Shown here: positions 45,404 through 55,151 of the stretch, piece by piece
How the letters are laid out: each line of letters begins with the position of its first letter
How positions within the stretch are numbered: position 1 is the first letter of the stretch
Assembly: GCF_003254115.1 (NCBI RefSeq)
Contig: NZ_QKZV01000006.1
Coordinates: 1-64,000, forward strand
Reading direction: 5' to 3'
From: Hydrotalea sandarakina
Lineage (GTDB): Bacteria > Bacteroidota > Bacteroidia > Chitinophagales > Chitinophagaceae
DNA length: 64,000 nucleotides
Translations under genes and position numbers: made by a program
The notes under the pieces: model-generated
Database searches by the model: none
What the model saw: only the letters and a program-made list of their open reading frames with translations
Told to the model about the DNA's origin: nothing

Positions 45404-46366
45404 TTAATGATTTAGAGGTTGCGGCACCCAACTGCCAAAAATGTTTTTTAATGTATAATTTTCTGCTTCCCTGGCAGACAATTGTTTTATCCATGCATAG
45501 CGATGCAGTGGATTAGCACCTGGCCCATAATTATTAAATTCTGCGAATCTTGCCGTTTTTTCATTTGCTGGATTTTTCCAGTTATTCCATCCTTGCGGAA
45601 TAATATGTTTATCTATGTAACAATGAATATATGTTACGCTAGCATAAGGCTGCCAAGGTCGCCCCAATGAAACATGGTGTAAACTGCTATCAGCTAATAA
45701 TGTGCAATTTCTGAAAACAAATCCATAGGGAATTTCACGAGGTGTAGATGCAGCAGTAACATGCGAGTTTTTTTTACTATAAATAGTACAACTGTCAAAT
45801 ACGGCAGTTCCAGGTCCAAAAATAAAATCGGTAGTTCCTTCAATGTAACAATTATGGTAATATTGTCTGCTGGCGGGACCACTGCAAAATAATACATCTT
45901 GAAAACCGGTTATTGCACAATTGTAAAATGCAGCTTTGTCGCCATAAACATAAAGGGCTACGGCCTGACCGGCATAAAATCCTGCATTATTTTCAAAATG
46001 AATATTTTGTGCGGTAAAATTTGAAGCATAAATAAAAAAGCTTGCCGATGTCCAGGTATTAATGGTATCACCATTGGGTAAATGCATGCCACTATGATTG
46101 TTATAGGAAACAACTACATCATTTTTGTTTTCGCCTACAAGCGATACAAATTGCTTTCCAGAATCTAATATCAATCGTTCTTTATATATTCCCTTTTTTA
46201 CAAAAATGATAACAGGCTTTGAATTATTGCAAGGTATAGCATTGAATGCTTGCTGAATGGTAGTATAGTTGCCTGTACCATCTTGTGCAACCATAATTCT
46301 ATTGTTTTGTGCTGATAAATGTATGCTTATAAAAAGTGTAAACAACAAAATAAAATTTATTTTCAT
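45404..46366 (-). CDS. Pectinesterase (CE8)
   Basis: Removes methyl esters from homogalacturonan. A 320-residue beta-helix protein with a signal peptide (1-20). Catalytic residues are all present: Gln156 and Asp157 in TGFQDVLF, Asp180 in EGTTDFIFG, and the Arg in SLGRPWQPYASV near 233. It converges on the LacI gene with 11 bases between them. It follows the SusCD 2 operon on the same strand but is separated from it by a terminator, so it may be expressed at a lower level by read-through. Contrast the atypical relative at 38685-39722. Confidence 0.93.
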   Translation of the reverse strand: MKINFILLFTLFISIHLSAQNNRIMVAQDGTGNYTTIQQAFNAIPCNNSKPVIIFVKKGIYKERLILDSGKQFVSLVGENKNDVVVSYNNHSGMHLPNGDTINTWTSASFFIYASNFTAQNIHFENNAGFYAGQAVALYVYGDKAAFYNCAITGFQDVLFCSGPASRQYYHNCYIEGTTDFIFGPGTAVFDSCTIYSKKNSHVTAASTPREIPYGFVFRNCTLLADSSLHHVSLGRPWQPYASVTYIHCYIDKHIIPQGWNNWKNPANEKTARFAEFNNYGPGANPLHRYAWIKQLSAREAENYTLKNIFGSWVPQPLNH

Positions 46367-46385
46367 AAAAACATTTTTAAATACA

Positions 46386-46411
46386 AAAGGCTACTGGGAA
46401 CAGCAGCCTTT
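46386..46411 (-). terminator. Terminator after SusD 2
   Basis: On the minus strand AAAGGCTGCTG pairs with CAGTAGCCTTT (one G-T pair) around a four-base loop, with TTTTG beginning in the second arm. It lies 38 bases after the SusD 2 stop and ahead of the pectinesterase gene. Confidence 0.7.
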
Positions 46412-46448
46412 AAACGGTATAATCCAACTAACGAAACCACAACAAATT

Positions 46449-48263
46449 TTAATAACCCGGATTTTGCGTTAAATTGTAATTAGCATCACGAGCAGGCTGT
46501 GGAATAGGTAATAATTCCGATTTATTGGGTGTAAAGCCTGTAGCAAACCTTGCCAATGCTGTAGTTGAAATAGCACTACTTACCCAAGTAATTTTCGTTG
46601 TATTGGCGGGCGTAGCAGAAGGCGCAGGTTTGTACAAAGAATTTGCCCAAATAGTATAATCATCGCCGGTAGCTGTTTTATAATAATACATTGATTTGGG
46701 AAGATTAGCATAAATACCTGATGAATTGGACATGGCAGCTAGTGCATTTTTAGTGTTGGTAAGAACTGTGTTAATCAAATTCCAACGAATTAAATCGAAC
46801 TTGCGAACCCCTTCACCACCCAACTCTAAAGAACGTTCTTTTACAATAGCATTAAAAAAGTCAGATTTACTTAAGCCGGCAGGCAAATCAACTGCCGCAT
46901 TGGGTGTATTAATGGGTTTACCATATCCTCTTCTCCGCACCATATTAATGGCATTATAAGCAGCAGCGGTAGGACCGTTTAACTCATTTTCCGTTTCAGC
47001 AAACATTAGCAAAACATCGGAATAACGCAATATTTGCCATTTCAAACCTAAATACTGAGTTTTATCATTTGGTGAAATAACAGGATTACTAATCCAATCA
47101 CGGCGATATTTTCCATCATTAATTGCAGTAATGGTTTGTCCTGTTTTAGTTATACCATCAGCATTTACAATATAGGGTGCACAAGTAACATCGCGCCGCA
47201 AATCAGTTGAATCAAATAAGTAAAAATAAGTAGGAAGAATATTGATGGCTTTGTTACCATTACCATTAACAGTAGGCCCATCATAATATCCTAATTTACT
47301 GTCGGCGGTACCATTGGCACCAACTGCTGAAACCTGAAACATTAATTCACCATCTGGATCACTAACCGCACGGGCACAAACATAGTTTTTAAATAGGTTT
47401 TTAAAACTTGGGTTCAAATTGTGTTGTCCAGAAGTAATAATATCATTACATTCATCGTGTGCCATTTGGTAATAAGTTAAATAATCAGCACTTCTTTCCA
47501 TAACTCCTGAAGTGTTTCGCAACGAGTAACCACCTCTGAATAATGCAATTCTTGCTCTTAATCCTTTTACGGTTCCCTTGGTAATTCGCTCATCTATCGG
47601 ATCACCAATAGATGCTAAATCGTTTCTCCAAGGAACCAAATCTTCAGCAGTTTTTAAATCAGCTAAAATTCTGTCATATAAGGAATCTCTATTTACCCTT
47701 ACAGGGAAAGGATTGGCACCTGCTACTTGTGAAGCCGGTTGAAAATCAGCAGGTAAATCGCCCCAATTTCGAATCGCTTCAAAATAAAATTGTGCTCTAA
47801 GTGTTAATGCCTCGCCCAACATTCTTTGCAATTCCTTCTTCTCTTGATCTGTTCCGTTATTGTACTGCGACATATTTGGAATATTGTATATGCAAATATT
47901 CGCAAATTCAATACCACGGAACAATTGTTGGAAAGGGCTATTTAATTGTGCATTTCCCGGTGTAGCTTGATATCGTGCAATATCTCGACGGTCGTTATCA
48001 GGATTTCCCGTAGGTCCTTGGGTTTCATCATTATCAACTGTATAATACAAACTCAGACGAATACCATAACCTTGGTCACCGGAAAGCTGGGCATATACAC
48101 CTGCTAAAGCCTGATAAGCATGTGGCACATCACTAAATACCACATTCGTACCATATGAAGTAATGGGCATTTGATTTAAGAACTTTTTACAGGAAACCAA
48201 GAATATGGTTGTCATTACCAATGATGACAATATAACCCGGTTATAAAATGATTTTATTTGCAT
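46449..48263 (-). CDS. SusD/RagB-family glycan-binding lipoprotein (pair 2)
   Basis: A 604-residue lipoprotein (lipobox LVSC at about residue 25). It keeps the SusD pattern: QMPITSYGTNVVFSDVPHAYQALAGVYAQL at the start, helical repeats with EALTLRAQFYFEAIRNWGDLP and GLRARIALFRGGYSL, and the end segment VKERSLELGGEGVRKFDLIRWNL, followed by LLPIPQPARDANYNLTQNPGY. I start at 48263 (QIKSFYN). With SusC 2 it would take up a pectic oligosaccharide. The partner gene ends 30 bases upstream. Confidence 0.93.
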   Translation of the reverse strand: MQIKSFYNRVILSSLVMTTIFLVSCKKFLNQMPITSYGTNVVFSDVPHAYQALAGVYAQLSGDQGYGIRLSLYYTVDNDETQGPTGNPDNDRRDIARYQATPGNAQLNSPFQQLFRGIEFANICIYNIPNMSQYNNGTDQEKKELQRMLGEALTLRAQFYFEAIRNWGDLPADFQPASQVAGANPFPVRVNRDSLYDRILADLKTAEDLVPWRNDLASIGDPIDERITKGTVKGLRARIALFRGGYSLRNTSGVMERSADYLTYYQMAHDECNDIITSGQHNLNPSFKNLFKNYVCARAVSDPDGELMFQVSAVGANGTADSKLGYYDGPTVNGNGNKAINILPTYFYLFDSTDLRRDVTCAPYIVNADGITKTGQTITAINDGKYRRDWISNPVISPNDKTQYLGLKWQILRYSDVLLMFAETENELNGPTAAAYNAINMVRRRGYGKPINTPNAAVDLPAGLSKSDFFNAIVKERSLELGGEGVRKFDLIRWNLINTVLTNTKNALAAMSNSSGIYANLPKSMYYYKTATGDDYTIWANSLYKPAPSATPANTTKITWVSSAISTTALARFATGFTPNKSELLPIPQPARDANYNLTQNPGY

Positions 48264-48292
48264 AATTGAAGCAATTTTAATTTTACAAATCA

Positions 48293-51200
48293 TTAAAAAA
48301 TTACGTTTACACCAAAAATGTAAGTTTTGCTTTTAGGAAAGGCAGAATAGTCTAACCCGGGTGTAGTTAAATTCTGACTAACACTTACTTCGGGGTCGTA
48401 GCCTGAATAACCGGTTAGAATAGCCACATTATTCAATGTAGTATAAAATCTTAATCTGTTAATTTTCAGTTTCCGTAAAGCTTTGGGTGCTAAAGTATAA
48501 CCTAAGGTAATGTTATTGATTCTCAAAAAAGATCCATCTTCAATAGCCCAAGAGTGTAAGTAAAATGCACCACTACTAATTAAAGGACTCCAAATTTTGG
48601 CATTAGCATTCAAGGCTGCTAATTGCGTAGGGTCTTTAACGGTATTACCATTGGCATCAATATTTGTAAATCTATTATCCATAATCGCTAACAAGTTTGA
48701 ATTTGGAACATATCCATTTGAAAATTCAATCTTATTGGCATTGTAAACACTATTTCCATATACAAAATTGACGAAGATGCTCATGTCGAAATTTTTGTAG
48801 CTAAACTGTTGATTAAGACCACCGAAAAATTTGGGTTGAGACGTTCCTAAAATCTTTCTATCATGATCTAAATCAACCACACCATCACCATTCAAATCTT
48901 TCAATTTTAAACTACCGGGTTGTGGATTTCCAATAATGCTGGCATCACTTACAACTCCTTGTTTTAAAGTGTAGGTTTGTGTGGTAGGATTATAATCAAA
49001 GTCGCTTACCTTATAAAAACCATCCGTAACAAATCCATACATAGCTCCAACAGGTGCACCCACTTGGATAATATAATCAGCCGGTTGACCGGAAACACCC
49101 CATCCTGCACTTTGCAAGAAAGAAGTTTGTCCTTTTGCTAAAGCAACTACCCTATTTTGATTAAATGAAAGATTGAAGTTGGCATTCCAAGTAAAGTTCT
49201 TTTTTTGCACAACCAAGCTGCTTATCTGAAATTCAACACCTTTATTGGTTGTTTTGCCTACATTTTGTAATTGAGTTGAATAACCATAAGTAGAAGCAAC
49301 AGGTACATTCAGTAAAAGATTTTTTGTAGAATTTGAATAGTAATCAACAGTAAATTGTATTCTGTCATTAAATAAAGATAAGTCTAAACCTAAATTTCTG
49401 TTAATCGTTGTTTCCCATTTTAAATAAGGATTTACTAAGCTGGCAGAAGTATATGCATAAATGGTTTGATTGTTAATACCATAATAGTTTACATTATTAT
49501 TAAATGCATCTAAGTATAAATAATCGGCTATACGATTATTACCTACGGCACCATATCCAACACGCAATTTCATGTCGTTAATAAACTTCACGGTTTTCAT
49601 GAATTTTTCTTTTTTAACACGCCAGGCTGCAGATGCTGCCGGGAAATAGCCCCAACGCATATCCGGTGCAAATTTGGATGAGGCATCAGCCCGCATGTTA
49701 ACCGAGAATAAATACTTTTGTAAATAAGCATAGTTAATACGACCGAAAAACGACAATGAGGTATAATTAGTAATAATTTGCTTGGGGTACCCCGTAAAAC
49801 TTGTTCCTAAGCTTAAATCGGTGAAAGCTTTATTAATGGGGGTAAATGTGGGAATACTTTTGAATAAATTATATTCTGACTCTGTTCTTACTTGATAAGT
49901 TTCTTGCCCCAACAAAAAATCAATATCATGCTTGCCCTTTAAATTTTTTAAAGAGTAGGTGAATACATTAGAATTGTTGATAGATGTACGGTTAATGGTA
50001 TCTAATTCCACTACAGGTTTTGCTCCGCCTTGAATAATTGATAAAGGGCTGATTGAATCGCTATATTGGCGATTAATGTAATGGTTATAGTCATAACCAA
50101 ATGTTGTACGGAAGGTTAAGTTTTTGGTAATTTGATAACTTGCATAGCCTGAAAAATTAAATCCATCCGTGGTTTTCTTTCTATATTCTGCATTAGATAG
50201 TGCTATAGGATTTACAAGAAACAAACCATTGCCTGTGCTATTATCCACTAAACTTGGGTCAATTACGTCAGGCGAAGTAATGTTTGGCGAAAGAAAAGGA
50301 CGATATTTAACTGTATTACGCAAACGGTTATACGTTGATCCATTTGGTGAAGAGGTACCTGCCCCATAAACATTTTGATTCAAATAACGTAATGTACCAC
50401 CTACTTTAATTTTTTTACCAATGCGTTGGTCAACTCGCAGATTAATAATGTTACGATAGTATTTAGAATTTAAAACAGTTGTAATATCAGTATTATTGGT
50501 ATAACTTAAATTAAAAGTTGTTTTACTGTTACCCCCGTTCACACTTACATTATTGGTTTGCAACATACCATTTCTGCCTAAAACTAATTTTTGCCAATCA
50601 ACAGGAGGAATTGATTTATAAACTGAAAGAGTGTCCCAAGTAGTTCCATATGTTTTCGCAAAAGTGGCACTATCTGTTGTATTATTACGTGAGCGTTCAT
50701 AATTCCAACGAATAAATTCCCAGGGGCTCATTACAGGTAACTCTTTAGCCAATTTTTCCAACCCAACAAAACCATTATAGGACATACGCAGCTTGCCCTG
50801 TCTGCCTCCTTTGGTGGTAATGATTACAACACCATTAGCACCTCTGGCACCATAAATAGCAGTTGCTGCTGCATCTTTCAATACATCAATACTTTGAATA
50901 TCTTGTGGCGCCAAGGTTGCCAATGCATTTTCAACTTGCACTCCATCAACAATATATAAAGGTGAATTATCTTGCGTAATAGAACCGCCACCACGAACCC
51001 GAATGGTAATATTGGCATCGGGCGAACCCTCTGAACTGGTTATTTGTACGCCGGCCAATCTACCGGCCAATGCTTCTGCAGCAGAGTTTATGGGAATATC
51101 TTTTAAATCTTTGGCACCTACTGAGGAAACGGAAGCTAATAAATCTTTTCTTTTTACCGACTGGTAGCCAATTACTACTACTTCATTCCCCACATCATTG

Positions 51201-51502
51201 GTACGGCTAAGCTTTACATTCACCATACCGGTGGCTTTAGCCTCAATAGTTTGAGAAGTGTAACCTACATAGCTAATTACCAAATTGTACTTATTTTCAT
51301 TGTTGGGTATTGGTAATGTAAAATCGCCGTTTTTATCCGTTTGAACACCTTTCTTAGAGCCGGCAATCATTACTGAAGCACCAACCAAGGGTTCATTGTT
51401 TTCACCGGAAACATGGCCTTTAATAAATTTACCTGATGTTTGTGCGGAAACACTAAACCATACAGTTAACAGCATACAAACTAATGCAGCAAGTTTTTTC
51501 AT
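48293..51502 (-). CDS. SusC/RagA-family TonB-dependent transporter (pair 2)
   Basis: A 1069-residue outer-membrane transporter from the ATG at 51502. Signal peptide 1-21, regulatory carboxypeptidase-like domain (IKGHVSGENNEPLVGASVMIAG), plug with EALAGRLAGVQITSSEGSPDANITIRVRGGGS-type wording split around the VDGVQVENAL part, and LKDAAATAIYGARGANGVVIITTKGG. The barrel ends in KTYIFGVNVIF. Its upstream region has the operator copy B and a cluster of TWAGCAT repeats, which links it to the pectin LacI gene. The substrate is inferred from neighbours only. Confidence 0.95.
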   Translation of the reverse strand: MKKLAALVCMLLTVWFSVSAQTSGKFIKGHVSGENNEPLVGASVMIAGSKKGVQTDKNGDFTLPIPNNENKYNLVISYVGYTSQTIEAKATGMVNVKLSRTNDVGNEVVVIGYQSVKRKDLLASVSSVGAKDLKDIPINSAAEALAGRLAGVQITSSEGSPDANITIRVRGGGSITQDNSPLYIVDGVQVENALATLAPQDIQSIDVLKDAAATAIYGARGANGVVIITTKGGRQGKLRMSYNGFVGLEKLAKELPVMSPWEFIRWNYERSRNNTTDSATFAKTYGTTWDTLSVYKSIPPVDWQKLVLGRNGMLQTNNVSVNGGNSKTTFNLSYTNNTDITTVLNSKYYRNIINLRVDQRIGKKIKVGGTLRYLNQNVYGAGTSSPNGSTYNRLRNTVKYRPFLSPNITSPDVIDPSLVDNSTGNGLFLVNPIALSNAEYRKKTTDGFNFSGYASYQITKNLTFRTTFGYDYNHYINRQYSDSISPLSIIQGGAKPVVELDTINRTSINNSNVFTYSLKNLKGKHDIDFLLGQETYQVRTESEYNLFKSIPTFTPINKAFTDLSLGTSFTGYPKQIITNYTSLSFFGRINYAYLQKYLFSVNMRADASSKFAPDMRWGYFPAASAAWRVKKEKFMKTVKFINDMKLRVGYGAVGNNRIADYLYLDAFNNNVNYYGINNQTIYAYTSASLVNPYLKWETTINRNLGLDLSLFNDRIQFTVDYYSNSTKNLLLNVPVASTYGYSTQLQNVGKTTNKGVEFQISSLVVQKKNFTWNANFNLSFNQNRVVALAKGQTSFLQSAGWGVSGQPADYIIQVGAPVGAMYGFVTDGFYKVSDFDYNPTTQTYTLKQGVVSDASIIGNPQPGSLKLKDLNGDGVVDLDHDRKILGTSQPKFFGGLNQQFSYKNFDMSIFVNFVYGNSVYNANKIEFSNGYVPNSNLLAIMDNRFTNIDANGNTVKDPTQLAALNANAKIWSPLISSGAFYLHSWAIEDGSFLRINNITLGYTLAPKALRKLKINRLRFYTTLNNVAILTGYSGYDPEVSVSQNLTTPGLDYSAFPKSKTYIFGVNVIF

Positions 51503-51534
51503 AAAGCAATTTGTTTTTCCTTGTAACAAATAAA

Positions 51535-51615
51535 TAAGCATTATCAATATGCTTACTTAGCAATCGTATAGCACATTTGGCACTTCAATGCTAAATAGAT
51601 ATTTCGTATTAGCAT
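51535..51615. promoter_or_regulatory. Cluster of inverted TWAGCAT repeats ahead of SusC 2
   Basis: TAAGCAT (51535) with ATGCTTA (51549) and ATGCTAA (51588) with TTAGCAT (51609) form two perfect 7-base inverted repeats with related arms. The first begins 33 bases before the SusC 2 ATG and could form a leader hairpin. The binding partner is unknown. Confidence 0.4.
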
Positions 51616-51636
51616 AGCATTAACAATATTTTTTTT

Positions 51637-51659
51637 ACGCAAACGTTCCCGATAACGAT
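51637..51659. promoter_or_regulatory. LacI-type operator candidate, copy B
   Basis: Starts ACGCAAACGTTCCCGAT and ends AACGAT; matches copy A at 44141-44163 in 21 of 23 positions. The inner AACGTT is palindromic. It lies about 135 bases before the SusC 2 start codon. Confidence 0.6.
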
Positions 51660-51751
51660 GGAGTTCGTAACATAAATTCATTAAATTTAATATTCATTCA
51701 ATATTGTTGTAATTGCACTTATTCTGTTAATTTTAATATAAACCAAAAACC

Positions 51752-52186
51752 ATGGAAAGCTTTTTTACCGATGTTACAATTAGATGGAGCGATTTAGATC
51801 CGAATTTTCACGTAAGGCATAGTGTTTATTATGATTGGGGTGCTTACGCAAGAATGAATTTTCTTACTCATGCAGGCATTAGTCTTTCTTTATTAATGCA
51901 ACATCGCATTGGAGTTATCTTATTAAGAGAAGAAGCTATTTTCAAAAAAGAAATTCATTATAATGATACAGTAAAAATCTCCATTAAAATGCGCAGTATA
52001 ACTGCTAGTGGCGATAGATGGTATTTACAGCACGAAATACATAACAGCAATGGAATGATACATGCCATCATAAATATTGATGGTGCATGGATGGATACGG
52101 AAAAAAGAAAATTAGTAGCACCACCGACATCATTTCAGGAAATGTTTTTAACTATTCCCAAAACGGAGGAGTTTAAAATAATATGA
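51752..52186 (+). CDS. Hot-dog fold acyl-CoA thioesterase (4HBT type)
   Basis: A 144-residue single hot-dog domain. The N-terminal signature is TIRWSDLDPNFHVRHSVYYDWG, where the first Asp is the catalytic position of 4-hydroxybenzoyl-CoA thioesterases, followed by ARMNFL and the helix region around ISLSLLMQ. It should cleave an acyl thioester in the cytoplasm; YbgC and FadM are the closest types. It is alone on the plus strand between the pectin and xylan loci, convergent with uxuA (two-base gap), and shows no functional link to either. Confidence 0.85.
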   Translation: MESFFTDVTIRWSDLDPNFHVRHSVYYDWGAYARMNFLTHAGISLSLLMQHRIGVILLREEAIFKKEIHYNDTVKISIKMRSITASGDRWYLQHEIHNSNGMIHAIINIDGAWMDTEKRKLVAPPTSFQEMFLTIPKTEEFKII

Positions 52187-52188
52187 GT

Positions 52189-53364
52189 TTACATTTTAGA
52201 AATTGCCAATTCTAATCCACGCAATTCTGCCAATCCCCTTAATCGGCCAATGGCTGAATAACCGGGATAAGTTTTTTTATGCAAGTCATCTAACATTTGG
52301 TGGCCGTGATCAGGACGCATGGGAATACCTACTTTCCTATGTTGCATGATTTGCCAAATTGTTTTTACAACCTCAAACATATTTACGTCGCCTTCTAAAT
52401 GATTGGCTTCATAAAAATTACCATCGGCATCACGCTTTGTGCTGCGTAAATGCAAAAAATGAATATGATTGGCAAATCGTTTTAACATGGCTACCAAATC
52501 GTTATCGGGGCGTACACCTAAAGATCCTGTACAAAAACACAATCCATTTGCCGGCGAAGGTGCTGCTTGAAGAATGGCAACTAAATCTTCTTCAGTGCTT
52601 ACAATGCGAGGTAAGCCCAACAATGAATAAGGTGGATCATCCGGATGAATAGCCATTTTTAATCCGGCCGCTTCAGCTACGGGTACCACTTGTTGTAAAA
52701 AATAAAATAAATTTTGTTGTAATTGTTCTGCATCAATTGCCTTATACTCGTTTAATGCCTGTAAAATTTCATTAGGCGTAAAACTAACCTCACTTCCCGG
52801 CAAACCCAATAATGCGTTGTTATAAAGAATTTCTCTCTCCTCTTCTGTCATGGATTGATAATATTCCCATGCTTTTGCTTTTTCCTCGGCACTGTATTCA
52901 ACATTAGCAGCAGGCCGCTTTAACATATATAAATCAAAAGCCATAAATGCTTTTCTGTTAAAATACAGGGCTTTACTGCCATCGGGCATTGGATAATTAA
53001 CGTTGGTGCGCATCCAGTCCAGAATGGGCATGAAGTTATAGGTAATTACTTCCAAACCACAAACAGCTAAATTTTTTAAACTTGTTTGATAGTTTTCAAT
53101 GTATTGATGAAAATTCCCTTTTTGTTTTTTTATGTCTTCATGAACGGGTAAACTTTCCACAACTTTCCAATGCAAGCCAACTGCTTCTATCATTTTCTTT
53201 CGTTCAGTAATAGCATCTACACTCCACACATCACCAACCGGTATTTGGTGTAAGGCAGTTACCACACCACTACATCCTGCTTGTTTAATATCCATTAAGC
53301 TAACCGGATCGTTAGGGCCAAACCAACGCATGGTTTGCTGCATAAAATATTTATCATTCATCAT
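52189..53364 (-). CDS. uxuA: Mannonate dehydratase
   Basis: Dehydrates mannonate to 2-keto-3-deoxygluconate, the glucuronate branch that meets the galacturonate branch at KDG. A 391-residue TIM-barrel: [31 protein letters not shown] near the start, [10 protein letters not shown], the [17 protein letters not shown] segment with metal ligands near 230, the [14 protein letters not shown] stretch and [11 protein letters not shown] near 350. It lies 130 bases after the xylanase gene on the same strand, behind a hairpin, which suits the breakdown of glucuronoxylan. The partner fructuronate reductase is not in this window. Confidence 0.95.
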   Translation of the reverse strand: MMNDKYFMQQTMRWFGPNDPVSLMDIKQAGCSGVVTALHQIPVGDVWSVDAITERKKMIEAVGLHWKVVESLPVHEDIKKQKGNFHQYIENYQTSLKNLAVCGLEVITYNFMPILDWMRTNVNYPMPDGSKALYFNRKAFMAFDLYMLKRPAANVEYSAEEKAKAWEYYQSMTEEEREILYNNALLGLPGSEVSFTPNEILQALNEYKAIDAEQLQQNLFYFLQQVVPVAEAAGLKMAIHPDDPPYSLLGLPRIVSTEEDLVAILQAAPSPANGLCFCTGSLGVRPDNDLVAMLKRFANHIHFLHLRSTKRDADGNFYEANHLEGDVNMFEVVKTIWQIMQHRKVGIPMRPDHGHQMLDDLHKKTYPGYSAIGRLRGLAELRGLELAISKM

Positions 53365-53390
53365 ACATATAATTTCATGTTATAAAATTT

Positions 53391-53410
53391 GCCGGTGAAG
53401 AATCACCGGC
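53391..53410 (-). terminator. Hairpin between the xylanase gene and uxuA
   Basis: GCCGGTGA and TCACCGGC pair perfectly around a four-base loop. On the minus strand AAATTTTATAA follows, so the T-run is weak. It lies 87 bases past the xylanase stop and 27 before the uxuA start; it may be a leaky terminator or an mRNA stability element. Confidence 0.5.
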
Positions 53411-53496
53411 AATAACTAAACAACTGCTTATGCAAATTAAAAACAGAATTTGAAATGGGGGTATATAATTCAATTAAATTCAGAATCAATCAATTA

Positions 53497-55128
53497 TTAT
53501 TGTTGTGCCTTCAAAGCTTTTAGTATTCCCGTATAAGCAGGTTTTTTAGCAAAATTAGCATTGAACAATAAGGGATAATCAACTTTGTTTTGAGTTGTAA
53601 CAATCCAGCTTTCAGGATCATCTACACCCCATACAGTAATGCCATACCGTTGTGCTTTGGGAATATATTTTAAATAAGAATTTACAACATAATTATACAT
53701 GTCAGCCTGGTATCCGTAAAACAATTGGTTCGGTGTAAATCCGGTTTTATCATTAGGATTAATTCTTACATCCAATTCAGAAATACGAATTAATAAACCC
53801 GTTGCTGCCAATTTTTGGAACATTGCATCAATACCTGCATAAGTGGTATTCCATGCTATATGCATTTGTGTACCTATACCATCAACTTTTGCTCCATTGG
53901 CCTTCAAGAATTTTACATACGATATTAATGAATCAAGTTTAACTGAATTAGATTCTAAACTATAATCATTAATAAACAACAAAGCATTAGGATCGGCCGC
54001 TTGTGCATATTGAAATGCATGTAGCGCATAATTATTACCCAGGTAATTAGACCATACCAAAACATCAGAGCCGGTTGTAGAAGTATTACTATTATTGCGC
54101 AGGGTACCATTATCAGCAAATAATTCATTAATTACATCCCAAGCTTTAACTACGCCTTTATAACGTGTTACGGTATTTGTTATGAAATTATATAAGGCTG
54201 AATCTAATTTTACTGCAATTTGTGCACCCGAAGGGGCAGCAATTACCTGCTTCACACTTGCATCATCTATATAATAGGTGTTTGCTGCCTGACCCATATC
54301 AAACAATATACGAGTTTGAGGAGAATTGGCAGTAATTGTCCAGGTAACTAATTGCCAACTAGTACCGATGTTCTGATCGGCCTGATATTGTGCAGAACCA
54401 CCGCCGCTGGTTTGCGTTGATAAACGAATAGATCCGCCGGGAGCAGCTGCATAAACCCAATAAGAAATAATGTATTGTTGCCCAACTACAGTATTAAACA
54501 AATCACTGGCCACCTGTACCTTCCATTGATTACCGGGGTTTGCAACCGGATTAACTACCATCATAGCTCTGGTTCCGCTATGTACCTGACTGGGTGTTGT
54601 AGTAACCGATACTGTTGCACCATTGGAAGCATTGTAGGTACTCCAATTACTAAAAGTAGTAGCAGTTCCTAACTCGAATCCGGGATTAGCTAATAATTCA
54701 GTAGCGGCAGGAATGGTGATTCCGGCATAATTTTTCAAATAAGTGGCATTTTGGTTTTGATGCCATCCTAACGTATGCCCATATATTTGTAAGCCTGCAC
54801 TTACGCATTTATTAACCAATGCATCAGTATTGGTGTAATTTAAACTACCATCATTTTGTACAATAGCTCCATGTTTCATTTGGTAAGTAAAAGTTACACT
54901 TGTGGCTTCACGAGTTACAGTACCCGAATAAATTGGGTTGTTCATCATAGGCGTATAATCAATAGCTAGTCCAAAAGGAAAGCCGTCGGCCGTTGCTGCA
55001 TCTTTTATTAAGGTTGAAGTATCGGTGTAGTTACCCGTATTCATGATACCAACCTCCATTTTTTTACACCCCACTAATGCAGTGTAACAACTTAATGGTG
55101 CAAGTAAATAAAGAAATATCTTTTTCAT
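53497..55128 (-). CDS. GH10 endo-1,4-beta-xylanase lipoprotein with inserted carbohydrate-binding module
   Basis: A 543-residue surface lipoprotein (lipobox LVGC, Cys21). The GH10 barrel starts near residue 45 (MKHGAIVQ, then YGHTLGWHQNQ). It is interrupted at about 140-296 by a CBM4/9-type jelly roll (LLANPGFELG, HSGTRAMMV, YYIDDASV). The barrel then resumes with the acid/base Glu335 in WDVINELF, the FINDYSLES segment, and the nucleophile Glu451 in RISELDVRI, ending with WGVDDPESW. Both catalytic residues are present. It would cut xylan at the cell surface and feed SusCD 3, whose SusD gene lies 23 bases upstream. Confidence 0.95.
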   Translation of the reverse strand: MKKIFLYLLAPLSCYTALVGCKKMEVGIMNTGNYTDTSTLIKDAATADGFPFGLAIDYTPMMNNPIYSGTVTREATSVTFTYQMKHGAIVQNDGSLNYTNTDALVNKCVSAGLQIYGHTLGWHQNQNATYLKNYAGITIPAATELLANPGFELGTATTFSNWSTYNASNGATVSVTTTPSQVHSGTRAMMVVNPVANPGNQWKVQVASDLFNTVVGQQYIISYWVYAAAPGGSIRLSTQTSGGGSAQYQADQNIGTSWQLVTWTITANSPQTRILFDMGQAANTYYIDDASVKQVIAAPSGAQIAVKLDSALYNFITNTVTRYKGVVKAWDVINELFADNGTLRNNSNTSTTGSDVLVWSNYLGNNYALHAFQYAQAADPNALLFINDYSLESNSVKLDSLISYVKFLKANGAKVDGIGTQMHIAWNTTYAGIDAMFQKLAATGLLIRISELDVRINPNDKTGFTPNQLFYGYQADMYNYVVNSYLKYIPKAQRYGITVWGVDDPESWIVTTQNKVDYPLLFNANFAKKPAYTGILKALKAQQ

Positions 55129-55151
55129 AAATAATTTTTTACATTTATTAA

